Assembly: GCF_027484945.1 (NCBI RefSeq)
Contig: NZ_JAIXRZ010000017.1
Location: 22,714 to 86,713 of the forward strand
Direction: 5' to 3'
DNA length: 64,000 nt
Source of the DNA: Flavobacterium sp.
GTDB lineage: Bacteria; Bacteroidota; Bacteroidia; Flavobacteriales; Flavobacteriaceae
Below, piece by piece: positions 25,649 to 35,912 of the stretch. Both the position numbers and the translations under genes were made by a program. How positions within the stretch are numbered: the first letter of the stretch is position 1; each line of letters opens with the position of its first letter. Below the pieces are notes generated by a model. The model made no database searches and was not told the DNA's origin. It worked only from the letters and a program-made list of their open reading frames with translations.

Positions 25649-25810
25649 TTATTTTTTGTGTCTTGGTTCAGAAGAAACAGTCAATTTATGTCTTCCTTTA
25701 GCACGACGACGAGCAAGGACTTTTCTACCATTTGCAGTAGCCATTCTTTCCATAAACCCGTGTTTATTTCTTCTTTTTCTTTTCGAGGGTTGAAATGTTC
25801 TTTTACTCAT
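25649..25810 (-). CDS. rpmH: 50S ribosomal protein L34
   Basis: A 53-residue, strongly basic protein translated from the minus strand. It begins [19 protein letters not shown] and continues with [20 protein letters not shown], the L34 signature. It belongs to the large ribosomal subunit. It has its own promoter and terminator. In many bacteria rpmH lies near dnaA/rnpA; here neither neighbour is present. Confidence 0.97.
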   Translation of the reverse strand: MSKRTFQPSKRKRRNKHGFMERMATANGRKVLARRRAKGRHKLTVSSEPRHKK

Positions 25811-25870
25811 TGCTTGCTATCTTTAAATCCTGATAAATATTCTTCGATTACGGCTTTTCAAAACCGAGTG

Positions 25871-25900
25871 CAAATATACAAAGCTTTTTAATACTTGCAA
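25871..25900 (-). promoter_or_regulatory. Promoter of rpmH
   Basis: On the minus strand: TTG (25898-25900), a 19-bp spacer and TATATTTG (25871-25878). This is the best consensus Bacteroidota promoter in the window. The leader is about 55 bases. Confidence 0.75.
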
Positions 25901-25934
25901 GTGCTTTTTTAAAAATATTTTAAATTCCTTTTAG

Positions 25935-25942
25935 TACATTTG
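25935..25942 (+). promoter_or_regulatory. -7 element of the TPR-protein gene
   Basis: TACATTTG matches TAnnTTTG and ends 19 bases before the ATG at 25962. It is divergent from the rpmH promoter. Confidence 0.5.
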
Positions 25943-25961
25943 CAACATAAATTAAATAAAT

Positions 25962-26477
25962 ATGTTTCATAGAAATATCAAAATCCTATTAACCGTTTTA
26001 ATTTTTGCTTTAGCGGTATGGCAATTTACTGAAAACAATATTGGAAATGGCATCTTTTTATGTCTAGTATCGCTACTTCCTTTAGCATTATATTTTCGTA
26101 ATGAATATATATTATTGGCATTTTTGCAAATGCGTAAACAAAATTTTCCTGGCGCCCAAAAATGGTTAGCCAAAATTAAAAATCCGGAAACCGCTTTAAT
26201 AAAAAAACAACAAGGCTATTACAATTACCTTCAAGGTTTGATGGTGGCGCAAACCAACTTGAATCAAGCCGAGAAATTCTTTAAAAAAGCGATTGAATTA
26301 GGTTTAAACATGGACATGGATCTAGCCGTAGCCAAACTTAACTTAGCGGGAATTGCACTTTCTCGTCGTCGCAAATTAGAAGCAACCAACCTCATTAACG
26401 AAGTGAAAAAGTTGGACAAACAAGGGATGCTTAAAGAGCAAATCACGATGATGAAAGACCAAATGAAACGTATCTAA
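25962..26477 (+). CDS. Membrane-anchored TPR protein
   Basis: A 171-residue protein with two N-terminal membrane helices (residues 7-23 and 30-46). A cytosolic part of helical repeats follows, including NYLQGLMVAQTNLNQAEKFFKKAIELGL and AKLNLAGIALSRRRKLEATNLI, which look like two tetratricopeptide repeats. It probably scaffolds a membrane-associated complex. A single-gene unit with its own promoter and terminator; function unknown. Confidence 0.78.
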   Translation: MFHRNIKILLTVLIFALAVWQFTENNIGNGIFLCLVSLLPLALYFRNEYILLAFLQMRKQNFPGAQKWLAKIKNPETALIKKQQGYYNYLQGLMVAQTNLNQAEKFFKKAIELGLNMDMDLAVAKLNLAGIALSRRRKLEATNLINEVKKLDKQGMLKEQITMMKDQMKRI

Positions 26478-26480
26478 CAC

Positions 26481-26505
26481 AAGACTCCGAAAGGGGTCTT
26501 TTTTT
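26481..26505 (+). terminator. Terminator of the TPR gene
   Basis: AAGACTCC-GAAA-GGGGTCTT with a GNRA-type tetraloop, followed by seven Ts. Confidence 0.88.
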
Positions 26506-26821
26506 ATGCTTATTGTTCAAGCACATTAACACACTAACGGTATCGTTTGAGTGTATTTTGGTTTTATTGTAAATTTTAGATTAGAAATTATAATTCTGCT
26601 AAAGAGAAGCTTGTGGAATATCCCATTTATTTGTTTCGAGAAAAGAAGATAGAAAAAACACTTGTCTTCAATTGTTTTGGAACTAATTGCTGAGGGCTGA
26701 CCGCTAAAATTCAGTCTACAATCCACAATCTACAATCAAAAGATGGCAATAATAAAAATGGCTTCAAATTAATTTTAAATCAATATTCAATAAATGTAAA
26801 ACATTACCTGTAAAACTTTAC
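26506..26821. other. Intergenic stretch without a recognisable gene
   Basis: AT-rich spacer before the caspase island. A minus-strand frame over 26526-26726 has no recognisable protein character. A small direct repeat of ATC(C/T)ACAATC-type words lies near 26717-26740. Confidence 0.5.
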
Positions 26822-26829
26822 TATATTTG
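26822..26829 (+). promoter_or_regulatory. -7 element of the lipoprotein-caspase operon
   Basis: TATATTTG ends 19 bases before the ATG at 26849. No well-placed TTG is obvious upstream. Confidence 0.5.
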
Positions 26830-26848
26830 ATGTAGTAAAATAAAAAAA

Positions 26849-27751
26849 ATGAGAAAAGTATTGGTTATCATTGCATTACTACCTTTTGTAGCGTGCTCTA
26901 CGCACAAGCGCTCACACATTAAAGCCGATGAACAATTTGTCGTTGAATTAAAAAAACCTGCTTCACGAGGGGGTGCATTAGAATTGGCGTTGCAGGGTTT
27001 ATTCATTGGGGCAAATTATATTGCTGAAAAAACATCCAATTCCCTTACAAGTTCTTATGTAAAGTCCATTTCAATCAACGATTACTACTATACCGACGAT
27101 TCGGGTAAACCTGAAAAAACCTATCAAAAAATTCACATCAAAAAATTCGCCAAACCCATTAAACCCGAAGATAAAGTTGCATTGGGTGAAGGATTAAAAT
27201 CTGAATATGAGGCGCTACCAAAAACTAGAGGTTCTAATTCAAGTTTGGAACTATCGGATGTAATTCGAACAGAAAATGACGATTTGCTTAATTTTCATGC
27301 GGTAATTGAACTTATTAGTGATCCCGAAAATCCCGGCATTACGCGATTGAGCTTTAATGAGTTGCGAATTCTTTTTTCAAAAACTCGAATTTATACCGAC
27401 GAAAATCTTAATGCTAAAATCTCAATTGCAATTGAAGGACAATGGCGTAGTACCGATGGATCACCAATGGTTAAGAAACTTATTGAACAATCCTATGAAT
27501 TTCACAATCTAAAATATGGTTATGAAAATCAAATTTCAGAACCCATCCTATCGCCTTGGTATTACGACATTCCCATTACCTCTGAAATTGAAAATAATTC
27601 CAAATATGGTTTAGTCAATGTAACCATTCAAGTCGAAGAGTTTGAAGGAGGTAAAAGTAAATACATTAATAAACTCCCTGGAATTTTAAGTGATAATAAA
27701 ACAAAAATTGTTAAAGACGGTGCTTCTGTAATTGAGAAAATTATTAAGTAA
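26849..27751 (+). CDS. Lipoprotein of unknown function, partner of the caspase gene
   Basis: A 300-residue protein with a lipoprotein signal ending in FVAC. No family is recognised. The body is rich in alternating hydrophobic and charged residues, consistent with beta structure, with an Ala/Gly-rich stretch at about residues 45-60 (GGALELALQGLFIGANYIA) that could be amphipathic. Its last base is the first base of the caspase ATG (TAATG), so the two are translationally coupled and probably act together in the envelope. Confidence 0.7.
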   Translation: MRKVLVIIALLPFVACSTHKRSHIKADEQFVVELKKPASRGGALELALQGLFIGANYIAEKTSNSLTSSYVKSISINDYYYTDDSGKPEKTYQKIHIKKFAKPIKPEDKVALGEGLKSEYEALPKTRGSNSSLELSDVIRTENDDLLNFHAVIELISDPENPGITRLSFNELRILFSKTRIYTDENLNAKISIAIEGQWRSTDGSPMVKKLIEQSYEFHNLKYGYENQISEPILSPWYYDIPITSEIENNSKYGLVNVTIQVEEFEGGKSKYINKLPGILSDNKTKIVKDGASVIEKIIK

Positions 27752-30700
27752 TGCGTTTTTTATTTTTGTTCATTTCATGTAACTTACTTTTTTCACAAAA
27801 AGTAAGTGTTCATCCTTTAGACACTATTCCTCCTTCATCTAATTATTTTGTAGGTTCATTTATGCCCAATGACAATTGGATTGTTTATGGAACCCCTCAC
27901 CAAACTTTAACCACTTCATTTAAGTACTATAGCAAAGGAACATTTCACAACCGATTTTCACAATTTGCTTTTAACGAATATTTACAACAAAAATTCAAAA
28001 CCGCTGAACTAATTCGAGAAATACGATACCTTAATACAAATACGGGCAAAGCTTTGTTTTTTAACAACGATATCGATTATTTACAACAAAAGTATTACAT
28101 CTATTCTTACGATTTCATCAATGACCAACTTGAGGTAGTATTGGACTTGAACGAAAAATATTTACCCGAAATTTTGGATTATCACGAATCGACCAATCAA
28201 TTGCTTTTGAGCAATGAACCTTACCATCCAAATTATTCAAATCCCCAAAATGTTTATTTAATACAAAATAAAACTAGTATTCAACTTAACGGGAAATTTA
28301 AACATGTAAAATTTTCAACAAACGGAAAATTCATACTAACGATAAATGAAAGCGATCTATTAGAAATAATTGATACACAATTAAACCATAGTTTAACTTA
28401 CAAACTTATTCCTGGAACCTATACGGTTAATAGCTGGGGTGAAGCCAATTTTTTAGTTTCTAATACTCATCATTCATCTCTACCCAATCGTTGTTTAAAA
28501 GAGACCATCGTTTTGAATTTAGATCAAAACAACCAATACCAAACAGAAACAAAAGATTGTAGCTATGTAACCCATTTGGTGAATAAAAAGGACGCCGTTG
28601 CTATTTATTTAGAAGATGTTGGACTAGTCATCAACCAAAAAAAAATGCCCCTCATTTTTACGAATCCACCGAAAGCAATTTCGTTTAACGACGATACTTC
28701 AAAAATTATGATTAGTTTTCACGAAGGTAAAATTGGGATCTATGACACGACAACTTTTGAAGAACTTGGCGGGATGTACCATCCTTCGCAGAAAGAACAT
28801 CTATTCTATAGTTCAAATGGTTTCTATTTTAGCAATACCAATGCTGAACAATTTTTATATGCCACTTCAAATAATAAAAGAATACAACTTTCAACAGTTG
28901 ATAGCCAAGTTTTTAATCCAATAGCAGTATTAAACATATTTGGCAAACCCGATGCGAATTATGTTGCAATACTCAAAAAAGCCATAGAATTACGAAAGGA
29001 TAAAAAAGATTTAGACGTCAATTTTTCGCAGAATTCTTCCAATTCTATTGAACCAGTCAATACCAATAGACAAACGGGGACAAATTTATATGTATTAACT
29101 ATAGGTGTAGCTGACTATATACAGAGCGAATACAATCTAACGTTTGCAGATAAAGATGCATTAGACATTGCTGATTTGTATGGAAAACTTGATACGGAAA
29201 CTGAATTGTATTATCAAAAGAAATTTTTTGGAAATCGATTTACCTTACAATTTTTAAACCGCAAGTTCGAGTATCGCATGAAAAGACACTTGAGCACGGA
29301 TCTTTCACTTGGCAATTGGTTTACAATTCAAAATGACAATACCAAATGGCTGGAAATTAGGGCTAATGAGGCATTGATTTGGGACTTTAAATCAGAAAAA
29401 ATTGAGCCAATTCAATTACCCAATGGATTCCATCTAGATTTTTTTTCAAAAGAAAACAGTGTTTTTTTTCATCCAGATTCAAATAAATTCTATGTGCGTG
29501 ATGGTGATTTTGTATTTTACCAATACGACAAACTCACCAGTTCTTTTCAAAGAACTGAGCTCCCATTTAAAGTGAAAGACTACTATTCTAATTTTTATCA
29601 ACCCATCAACAATGAGCAATGGGTCTATATTGAAGATATGCAAGATGGAACCTATCAACTTTCCATGGGTAAATGCAATTCGACAAATTTGGAATTGTTC
29701 ACGTTTGATTTGAAAATATTTTATGATTATAATCGTACTACACTTTTAAATAGTGACCCAAATTATAGTCCACAATTTAAATGTATTTCTTCCAAAGGTG
29801 ATCAGATTATCTATACCTTAAATAATGAAATTTTTTTAATCGATAGTAAAAATAATGCGACCCCTATTCGATTGCCTATTGTAGTTGATTCGAGTGATGA
29901 TATAGCAATATCGGCAACGAATACACTGAGTATTTTACACTCAACGAATGGAAATTATCAAAATCATATCACCGTATATTCATTTGACGGTACTGTATTG
30001 GAAACTTCTTCAATTGAGGAAGGAAATCAATTTAATACCCGTGGGATTTCTATACATGATGCTAATCCGTGTTGGATTAAAGAATCAAAGGGAATATTGG
30101 AATCAAACTACTTTACCACTTCGAATAATTTGGCTCGTTATAACCCATTCTCATTTCAACAGGTAAACGTAGCAAGTCTAATAAACAATCAAGCAACCGC
30201 TCAAGCGGTTAAAGAAAAATTTCCACTGTTTTTTAAAGGTGTAAAACCTGAAGATGAAGTAATTGTTTTTTTAGCCGGACATGGTGTTTTGGATGCTAAT
30301 AACAAGTATTACTTTGCACCCCATGATATGGATTTTAATCAGATTTCAAAAAAAGGAATTGGTTTTGAATTTTTGATTGAGCAGTTAAAATCTTTGCCCA
30401 CAAAGAATAAACTTCTTTTAATGGACACTTGCCACTCTGGAAATACTTTAGATTTAGAAACCTCAACAAACTCGAATGCAGCCGAAAAGGGAAATATGGG
30501 CGTGCGAGGAAGTATCTCAAAAGGGATCAATCAGAAAACAGCATTTAAATTATCTGATGTGGTTTACTCGGTTTTTGACAATTTTTTATCTACAAGTAGT
30601 GTAACTATACTTTCTGCTTCATCTGGTGGAGACGTAGCTTATGAAAATGAAAACTTGGGAAATGGTGCTTTTACTACTGCCTATTTAAAAGTGTTGAGAG

Positions 30701-30867
30701 AAAAAATGACATATTTAGTTTTACGTGAAGAAAACACAAAACGAGAACTCCTTTTGAATGACGATATTATTGCAAAAATAATGAGTGAGGTAGCTAACTT
30801 AACTCACGGAAAACAAATTCCCGATATCCGAGAAATCAATTCGACTGCGCAAATTAAACTTTGGTAA
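27751..30867 (+). CDS. Exported caspase-like peptidase with a split catalytic domain
   Basis: A 1038-residue protein. A signal peptide (about 1-17) precedes beta-propeller-like repeats to about residue 440. The first caspase-fold (C14) segment follows (LYVLTIGVADY, FADKDALDIADLYG, residues 445-480). Then come about 320 residues of further beta-rich sequence. Only after that does the rest of the caspase fold appear (VNVASLINNQATAQAV from about 805), with the catalytic dyad His844 in LAGHGV and Cys894 in MDTCHSG. In the two neighbouring caspases the gap from first strand to His is about 71 residues; here it is about 392. The reading frame is intact throughout. The family is firm; substrate and role are unknown. 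Confidence 0.85.
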   Translation: MRFLFLFISCNLLFSQKVSVHPLDTIPPSSNYFVGSFMPNDNWIVYGTPHQTLTTSFKYYSKGTFHNRFSQFAFNEYLQQKFKTAELIREIRYLNTNTGKALFFNNDIDYLQQKYYIYSYDFINDQLEVVLDLNEKYLPEILDYHESTNQLLLSNEPYHPNYSNPQNVYLIQNKTSIQLNGKFKHVKFSTNGKFILTINESDLLEIIDTQLNHSLTYKLIPGTYTVNSWGEANFLVSNTHHSSLPNRCLKETIVLNLDQNNQYQTETKDCSYVTHLVNKKDAVAIYLEDVGLVINQKKMPLIFTNPPKAISFNDDTSKIMISFHEGKIGIYDTTTFEELGGMYHPSQKEHLFYSSNGFYFSNTNAEQFLYATSNNKRIQLSTVDSQVFNPIAVLNIFGKPDANYVAILKKAIELRKDKKDLDVNFSQNSSNSIEPVNTNRQTGTNLYVLTIGVADYIQSEYNLTFADKDALDIADLYGKLDTETELYYQKKFFGNRFTLQFLNRKFEYRMKRHLSTDLSLGNWFTIQNDNTKWLEIRANEALIWDFKSEKIEPIQLPNGFHLDFFSKENSVFFHPDSNKFYVRDGDFVFYQYDKLTSSFQRTELPFKVKDYYSNFYQPINNEQWVYIEDMQDGTYQLSMGKCNSTNLELFTFDLKIFYDYNRTTLLNSDPNYSPQFKCISSKGDQIIYTLNNEIFLIDSKNNATPIRLPIVVDSSDDIAISATNTLSILHSTNGNYQNHITVYSFDGTVLETSSIEEGNQFNTRGISIHDANPCWIKESKGILESNYFTTSNNLARYNPFSFQQVNVASLINNQATAQAVKEKFPLFFKGVKPEDEVIVFLAGHGVLDANNKYYFAPHDMDFNQISKKGIGFEFLIEQLKSLPTKNKLLLMDTCHSGNTLDLETSTNSNAAEKGNMGVRGSISKGINQKTAFKLSDVVYSVFDNFLSTSSVTILSASSGGDVAYENENLGNGAFTTAYLKVLREKMTYLVLREENTKRELLLNDDIIAKIMSEVANLTHGKQIPDIREINSTAQIKLW

Positions 30868-30871
30868 CGCA

Positions 30872-33800
30872 TTATGGACGCAAAATATAGTTTTGTATCG
30901 TATGCATACTATAATGCTCTTTTAACTCATTTGAACCTAAAAACCGTTGATTAACTTTTATAATTGAGGAATCATAACACGTGTCATTTCCAATATACCT
31001 GCAATAAACGGCTGTTAAAAGCACATCCAATTGGTCGTTTTCATTAAATACCAGTTTCTTACTGTAAAGTGCACACATTTTTTTATCGTCCAGGTCAATC
31101 GCAGACTTTACAATTAGTTTTATTAAATCGTTTTTGTCTTTATTTGAGCATTCATTTTGAAGTAACGATAAACTGACTGTAATTGCTTCTTGAGGGTTTT
31201 GATTCAAATACAAATAATTGGCATATAACCAACCATTTGTCGGAGTTGGATCAATTTCAAAGGCTAACTTATATAAATTTCTAGTTTGCAAAGGAGTACC
31301 AAAACGTTGTTTTTCTTTAGCCATCGCAATAATGTAGGCTGCGATATCACTTTTTTTGTTAACGTAAGGATTGTGCAAATTAGCCAACAAATAATTATTT
31401 TTCGCATCGGCAAACTGGTTGGTTTCCAACTCGGTTTTTCCAAGTTTTGAATAGACCTTTGCATAAGTAGGGTCGCTAATTAAAGCTTGGTTATAGGCTT
31501 CAACAGCATCTGTAAAGTTTCCCGAATGGAAATAACAATCACCTAATAAATTCCATAAATCGGGCACTTCTTTATGTTTTATAAGGGTCTGTGTTAAAAA
31601 CCGAATCGCTTCATCAACTTGATTTTGCTGAATCGCTAGGCCTACTAACTTTGTATGCGAAGGTATATAGAGAGGGTTTAAAGCAATCGCTTTCAAATAA
31701 TTTTGCTTTGCTCCTTGAACATCATTATACGCTTCATATAAAAAATCGGCATAATTAAAATAAGCTAATGGCTGGGATGTATTATTCTGTATGGCCTCTT
31801 CCATTATTTTTTTGGATTCTAATTTTTTTCGCATTTTGAAATTCAACCATGCTTTTCCTGAATAGGCTGCTACATGATAAGGATCTAGAGCAATCGCTTT
31901 GGTGTAAAGTGAATCGGCCAAAACCTTTCGTTGCGAATTAAAATAATGTAACGCAATAAAATCAGCGTATTGCGTATACAGTTCAGCTAGATCCGGATGC
32001 TGTTCAATTGCCTGTATAAAAATCGATTCTGTCTGTTTCAAATCGATTTTATGGTCACTACTGTATTTTGCAATCCCCGCGCGTAAAAGGGTGGCAAGTG
32101 TATCTGTTTGCACCGCTTTATCCAACCATTTTTGCGATTCGATAATAGCGCCTTTAGAAGCGTATAAGTTACTTAACTTTTGCGCAATAAACGAACTGTT
32201 GGGTTGTGTGGTAAGCGCTTTTTTGTAATTTTCTTCTGCCAATTGATACTTTCCCTCATTTTCATACACAATTCCAAGTTGGATATAAGTATTTGCATTC
32301 ACACCCTTCACCCCTAGTGAACTATCAATAAGTTGTTTGGCTTCTTCAAATTTATTTTGTGAAATTAAATTATCACTTATGTTGTGCACAGGAGTAGACC
32401 AGGTTGAAATTAATTTTCGGGCTTCATTAAAATGATAATGTGCACTATCATTCTTTTGTTCCCATGAGTAAATCATTCCCATAGCATTATGAATATATGC
32501 TGCATTGGGGACTATTGATAATGCTTCTTTTAATTTTTTTTTGGCTTTTTTTATACCAGGATAATTTTTGCTTCGTATGACGGCATAGGATTCTAAAAGC
32601 AATTTACTTGCCGTGATTCGAGGGTACATATAGTCTTCTTTATCCATCAATTGCAAACAAATCTCTAAGTGTTTGGCTTGTTTTAAAAATTCATTAGCAA
32701 AAGGCAAATCCCTATTCCCATTGATATAATCATTGATTAAGTTTTGAGCCGAATTAGCTAATTTCTCAATTAATTTTGATTGCATTGCCGTTAACAAATC
32801 GGATGGTATTTTTGGATTTAGCTTAGCTGAATTATAAAGCTCTAATGCGCTTTTGGGTTTTCCATAAAAATCTTTACGCCGCAATGCATCGGAAAACTCT
32901 TGATAGACTTGTTCATAAACTTCATCTTTTACGTTTGTAGGAAGTACTCCCCGCACACGATCAGCCTTGGGACTATTTTGCTTGGGTAGATTTCCAAAAA
33001 CAATTGACTTATCCTCCAAGGTTACCGTTTTATATACTTCCCTACTGTTTTGGGTTTTTATAGTTGGAATTTGACTTTGATGGTATTTTTGAGAAACACT
33101 TTGGTTTACCTTATCATACAAATAATTGTCGATCTCGTTGTATTGAATCTTGCTATCTAGATTTGAATCGGCTTCACCAGCTAATCCCTTTATTAAATAA
33201 TACGTAAAATACCCATGTTTAAGTTCACTACTCTCATACGATAATTCATTGGGACCGCAACTTAAAAACTTAATGGATTGCTCAAACATGGATTGAATTG
33301 CTCCCATATTTTTTTGGGTACCTTCTTTATAAATAAATCCCGATCGACATGCATCTAATATCAAAAAAACTTTAATCCCTTTTTCGGTCAATTTAGGCAA
33401 GACTTTATCATTTAAATAAGCCAAGGGAACTAGGCCTCCTACTCCATTATATTCTTGATTTGCATTGGAATCAAATGCTAATAAATAGCCAATTTTTTCA
33501 TCAAAATCGTCAACTACATCACCATGGCCAGCAAAATAAATATAAACGATATCTCCCGAAACGGATTGTGCATAAATACGCTTCAGTTCTTGGGCAATTC
33601 GCATTCCAGTTGCCTCTTCATTGGCTAAGAAACATATGTTTTCATCACTAACTTTTTCAACTTGCGCTAAAAAATTTTTAAACATAAAGGCATCATTATC
33701 CGCATAATTCAATTTTAATTCATTGGATTGATAATCAGAAATGCCAATTACTAAAGCGCGCTTTTCACCTACTGAATTAGAAGTTATTTTGGTCGATATC

Positions 33801-33880
33801 GCCCCTCTTGAATCATGTTGAGCTGATAATCTCCAACCAAACATGAATAATAAAAGTATGCAGGTGTTAAATCGCATCAT
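30872..33880 (-). CDS. Exported caspase-like peptidase with long TPR array
   Basis: A 1002-residue protein. A signal peptide ends in RLSAQ. The caspase (C14) domain covers about 40-265, with RALVIGISDY, catalytic His119 (YFAGHGD) and Cys178 (LILDACRSG). From about 330 to 900 it is helical with many tetratricopeptide repeats (for example TYIQLGIVYENEGKYQLAEENYKKAL and LWNLLGDCYFHSGNFTDAVEAYNQAL). The TPRs probably recruit partners in the periplasm. It is the last gene of a minus-strand operon with the caspase at 33946. Its 3' end is only 4 bp from the end of the convergent caspase gene. Confidence 0.88.
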   Translation of the reverse strand: MMRFNTCILLLFMFGWRLSAQHDSRGAISTKITSNSVGEKRALVIGISDYQSNELKLNYADNDAFMFKNFLAQVEKVSDENICFLANEEATGMRIAQELKRIYAQSVSGDIVYIYFAGHGDVVDDFDEKIGYLLAFDSNANQEYNGVGGLVPLAYLNDKVLPKLTEKGIKVFLILDACRSGFIYKEGTQKNMGAIQSMFEQSIKFLSCGPNELSYESSELKHGYFTYYLIKGLAGEADSNLDSKIQYNEIDNYLYDKVNQSVSQKYHQSQIPTIKTQNSREVYKTVTLEDKSIVFGNLPKQNSPKADRVRGVLPTNVKDEVYEQVYQEFSDALRRKDFYGKPKSALELYNSAKLNPKIPSDLLTAMQSKLIEKLANSAQNLINDYINGNRDLPFANEFLKQAKHLEICLQLMDKEDYMYPRITASKLLLESYAVIRSKNYPGIKKAKKKLKEALSIVPNAAYIHNAMGMIYSWEQKNDSAHYHFNEARKLISTWSTPVHNISDNLISQNKFEEAKQLIDSSLGVKGVNANTYIQLGIVYENEGKYQLAEENYKKALTTQPNSSFIAQKLSNLYASKGAIIESQKWLDKAVQTDTLATLLRAGIAKYSSDHKIDLKQTESIFIQAIEQHPDLAELYTQYADFIALHYFNSQRKVLADSLYTKAIALDPYHVAAYSGKAWLNFKMRKKLESKKIMEEAIQNNTSQPLAYFNYADFLYEAYNDVQGAKQNYLKAIALNPLYIPSHTKLVGLAIQQNQVDEAIRFLTQTLIKHKEVPDLWNLLGDCYFHSGNFTDAVEAYNQALISDPTYAKVYSKLGKTELETNQFADAKNNYLLANLHNPYVNKKSDIAAYIIAMAKEKQRFGTPLQTRNLYKLAFEIDPTPTNGWLYANYLYLNQNPQEAITVSLSLLQNECSNKDKNDLIKLIVKSAIDLDDKKMCALYSKKLVFNENDQLDVLLTAVYCRYIGNDTCYDSSIIKVNQRFLGSNELKEHYSMHTIQNYILRP

Positions 33881-33945
33881 AAGAATAAATGAAAAAGAGT
33901 CCCAGATGGATGTTTTTTAAAGTAACACACCAATCGTTAGAAAAA

Positions 33946-35904
33946 TTATTGTTTTACAATTTTATAAATAAACTCTGTGCTAAACCCATCGACATCACTA
34001 TTGGTAGCATTTCCGGAAGAACCTCTGGATTGACTATAACTTTGTTGAATAAAATGCTCCAATGGATTGACATTTCTACTTCCTTCACCTCGCGTGGAAA
34101 CCGTTGGTTGAAAGTTAATTGGTGTCGTTGTTGAAAATGCTTTGAGCACTAATGTTTCAAAAGGGGGAGCAAATGAATAAATACAATCTTTAAAAACCAT
34201 CGTTTGACCAGGATTTAACTTGCGTTCATCGTTGGTTAACGGACAATTATCATTAGGTAAAAAGGGAGCAATTTCGCCTAAACTATTGATTTCTATAAGA
34301 CTTATGTAGAGTGTTTTTTTACTTTTATTAGTTACCTGCAACACGACATTATCTTTACCCGGCACAACTTCAAAAACACCGGCTTCATTGGTATTTTTGG
34401 AAGAATCAAGAATATCCCCAACTTTACCTGTTGCCTCATCGTATTGAACTGGAAGTAGTTTAACTTCAATTTCATACGTTTGATTTTTTAAACTTAGATT
34501 TTTTAAATATTGCCCTTGTGCAAATTGAAAAAGCGCTTGGTTTATCTCAGCAATAGTTTGCCCACCTCTTGTTTGTTCATCATCCCCAATGTTTTTTAAA
34601 CCACTGGGTATTTTTAGAACCGTATTTTGATTTTGATTCTCTAAAATTACATCCGCTTGATCAATAGCAGCAACTACATTACCTAATTTATTTTCTGTTA
34701 AAAATTGAGTAACTCCAGCAATCAAAGCCTTATCCTTTATTTTTGCATCAAAAAAAACATTTATAGCTATGTCTCCATAGGATAATTGATCTAAAATCAC
34801 CCAATAGTCTTTAGCATTCAAGGATTGCAATGGTTTATCTAGTTTGATGTAGGATAAATTAAAACTGGCTTTGGTTACCACACCAGTGGATACGCAATTT
34901 TTATCGGTTGCTTTAATGGTTCCTGAAGGGACGATTTTGACTGTTGTACCTTCAAAAATTCCCTGAATTTTTCCAGCATTTATATGAATTAAACTGGGAT
35001 TGGGTAGTTTTGAAACTTCAAAATAGGGTTGTTGTTGTACATATTCTCCATTAAATAGTTTATAATCAATATCACCTTCAATTGTTGGCGTTTGTTTTGG
35101 TGAAATGACATTCATGTTGGAAGCAATTTTAGAAAATAATTGTCTATAGGTAAAATTACTTCCTAATTCCGCCATCGCTTTGGAAAAAGCAAAACTCAAC
35201 GAACCATACCCTTCATATTCATAATTTAATTCGTCGGCAGAAGCACCTGTAAATAATACAAAGGGAGCTGCATTAGGCATAATTTTAGTACGTTCCAGCA
35301 TTGCGCTCCCTTTTGTTTTATCTTGATCTAAAGGTTTCCAATCGTCTGGAGCAAACGTAGCTTCACCCCCACGAGATTTTTTTCCACGCGTAGTCGAACC
35401 CGAATGACAACTATCTAAAATAAAAACCAATTGCCCATTTTTAGATAATTTATTTCTGAAAAGCGCAATAATGTTACCGAGTTCATCATCGCGCAAATGA
35501 TTTTCTCCTTTGTAATTGAATGTATATTTCACCCACGCATCATACGGAACCAAAGCCTCGTCTTTACCATCCACTTCATCTCCATTATCATCAAATATTT
35601 GTTGCCCATGACCCGAATAATGAAAAACTACGATATCACCCGGTTGGGTTTTGGCTAATAATTTTTCCAAAGCCGTTATAATCCCCAGTTTTGTCGCCTC
35701 TGCATCAATAAGTGTAGTGATATTTTTTTCTTCAAAACCTTGATTTAAAAGTGATTGCTTAATTAGTGGAACATCATTTACCGAACTAATCGTAGACCAA
35801 CCCGTTTTCGGCTGGTAGTCTCCAATAGCTACAATTAAACCATATTTTGCTGAAAAACAATGAATTGAAAAAAAAAGAAACAGAAAAAAAACATTATTTT
35901 TCAT
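33946..35904 (-). CDS. Exported metacaspase-like peptidase with C-terminal DUF4384-like domain
   Basis: A 652-residue protein. A signal peptide ends near CFSA. The caspase domain covers residues 20-285, with KYGLIVAIGDY, His99 (YSGHGQQ) and Cys166 (ILDSCHSGS). Acidic stretches such as DDNGDEVDGKDE could bind calcium, as in metacaspases. The C-terminal part, about 480-600 (NVVLQVTNKSKKTLYISLIE, GEIAPFLPND, LNPGQTMVF), resembles DUF4384, a beta-sandwich often fused to bacterial caspases. Eight bases separate it from the upstream barrel gene. Confidence 0.88.
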   Translation of the reverse strand: MKNNVFFLFLFFSIHCFSAKYGLIVAIGDYQPKTGWSTISSVNDVPLIKQSLLNQGFEEKNITTLIDAEATKLGIITALEKLLAKTQPGDIVVFHYSGHGQQIFDDNGDEVDGKDEALVPYDAWVKYTFNYKGENHLRDDELGNIIALFRNKLSKNGQLVFILDSCHSGSTTRGKKSRGGEATFAPDDWKPLDQDKTKGSAMLERTKIMPNAAPFVLFTGASADELNYEYEGYGSLSFAFSKAMAELGSNFTYRQLFSKIASNMNVISPKQTPTIEGDIDYKLFNGEYVQQQPYFEVSKLPNPSLIHINAGKIQGIFEGTTVKIVPSGTIKATDKNCVSTGVVTKASFNLSYIKLDKPLQSLNAKDYWVILDQLSYGDIAINVFFDAKIKDKALIAGVTQFLTENKLGNVVAAIDQADVILENQNQNTVLKIPSGLKNIGDDEQTRGGQTIAEINQALFQFAQGQYLKNLSLKNQTYEIEVKLLPVQYDEATGKVGDILDSSKNTNEAGVFEVVPGKDNVVLQVTNKSKKTLYISLIEINSLGEIAPFLPNDNCPLTNDERKLNPGQTMVFKDCIYSFAPPFETLVLKAFSTTTPINFQPTVSTRGEGSRNVNPLEHFIQQSYSQSRGSSGNATNSDVDGFSTEFIYKIVKQ

Positions 35905-35912
35905 TAAAAAAA

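Noticed and set aside
26526..26726. Minus-strand 66-codon ORF
   Set aside because: No family resemblance, no promoter and no conserved start; the region looks like spacer.
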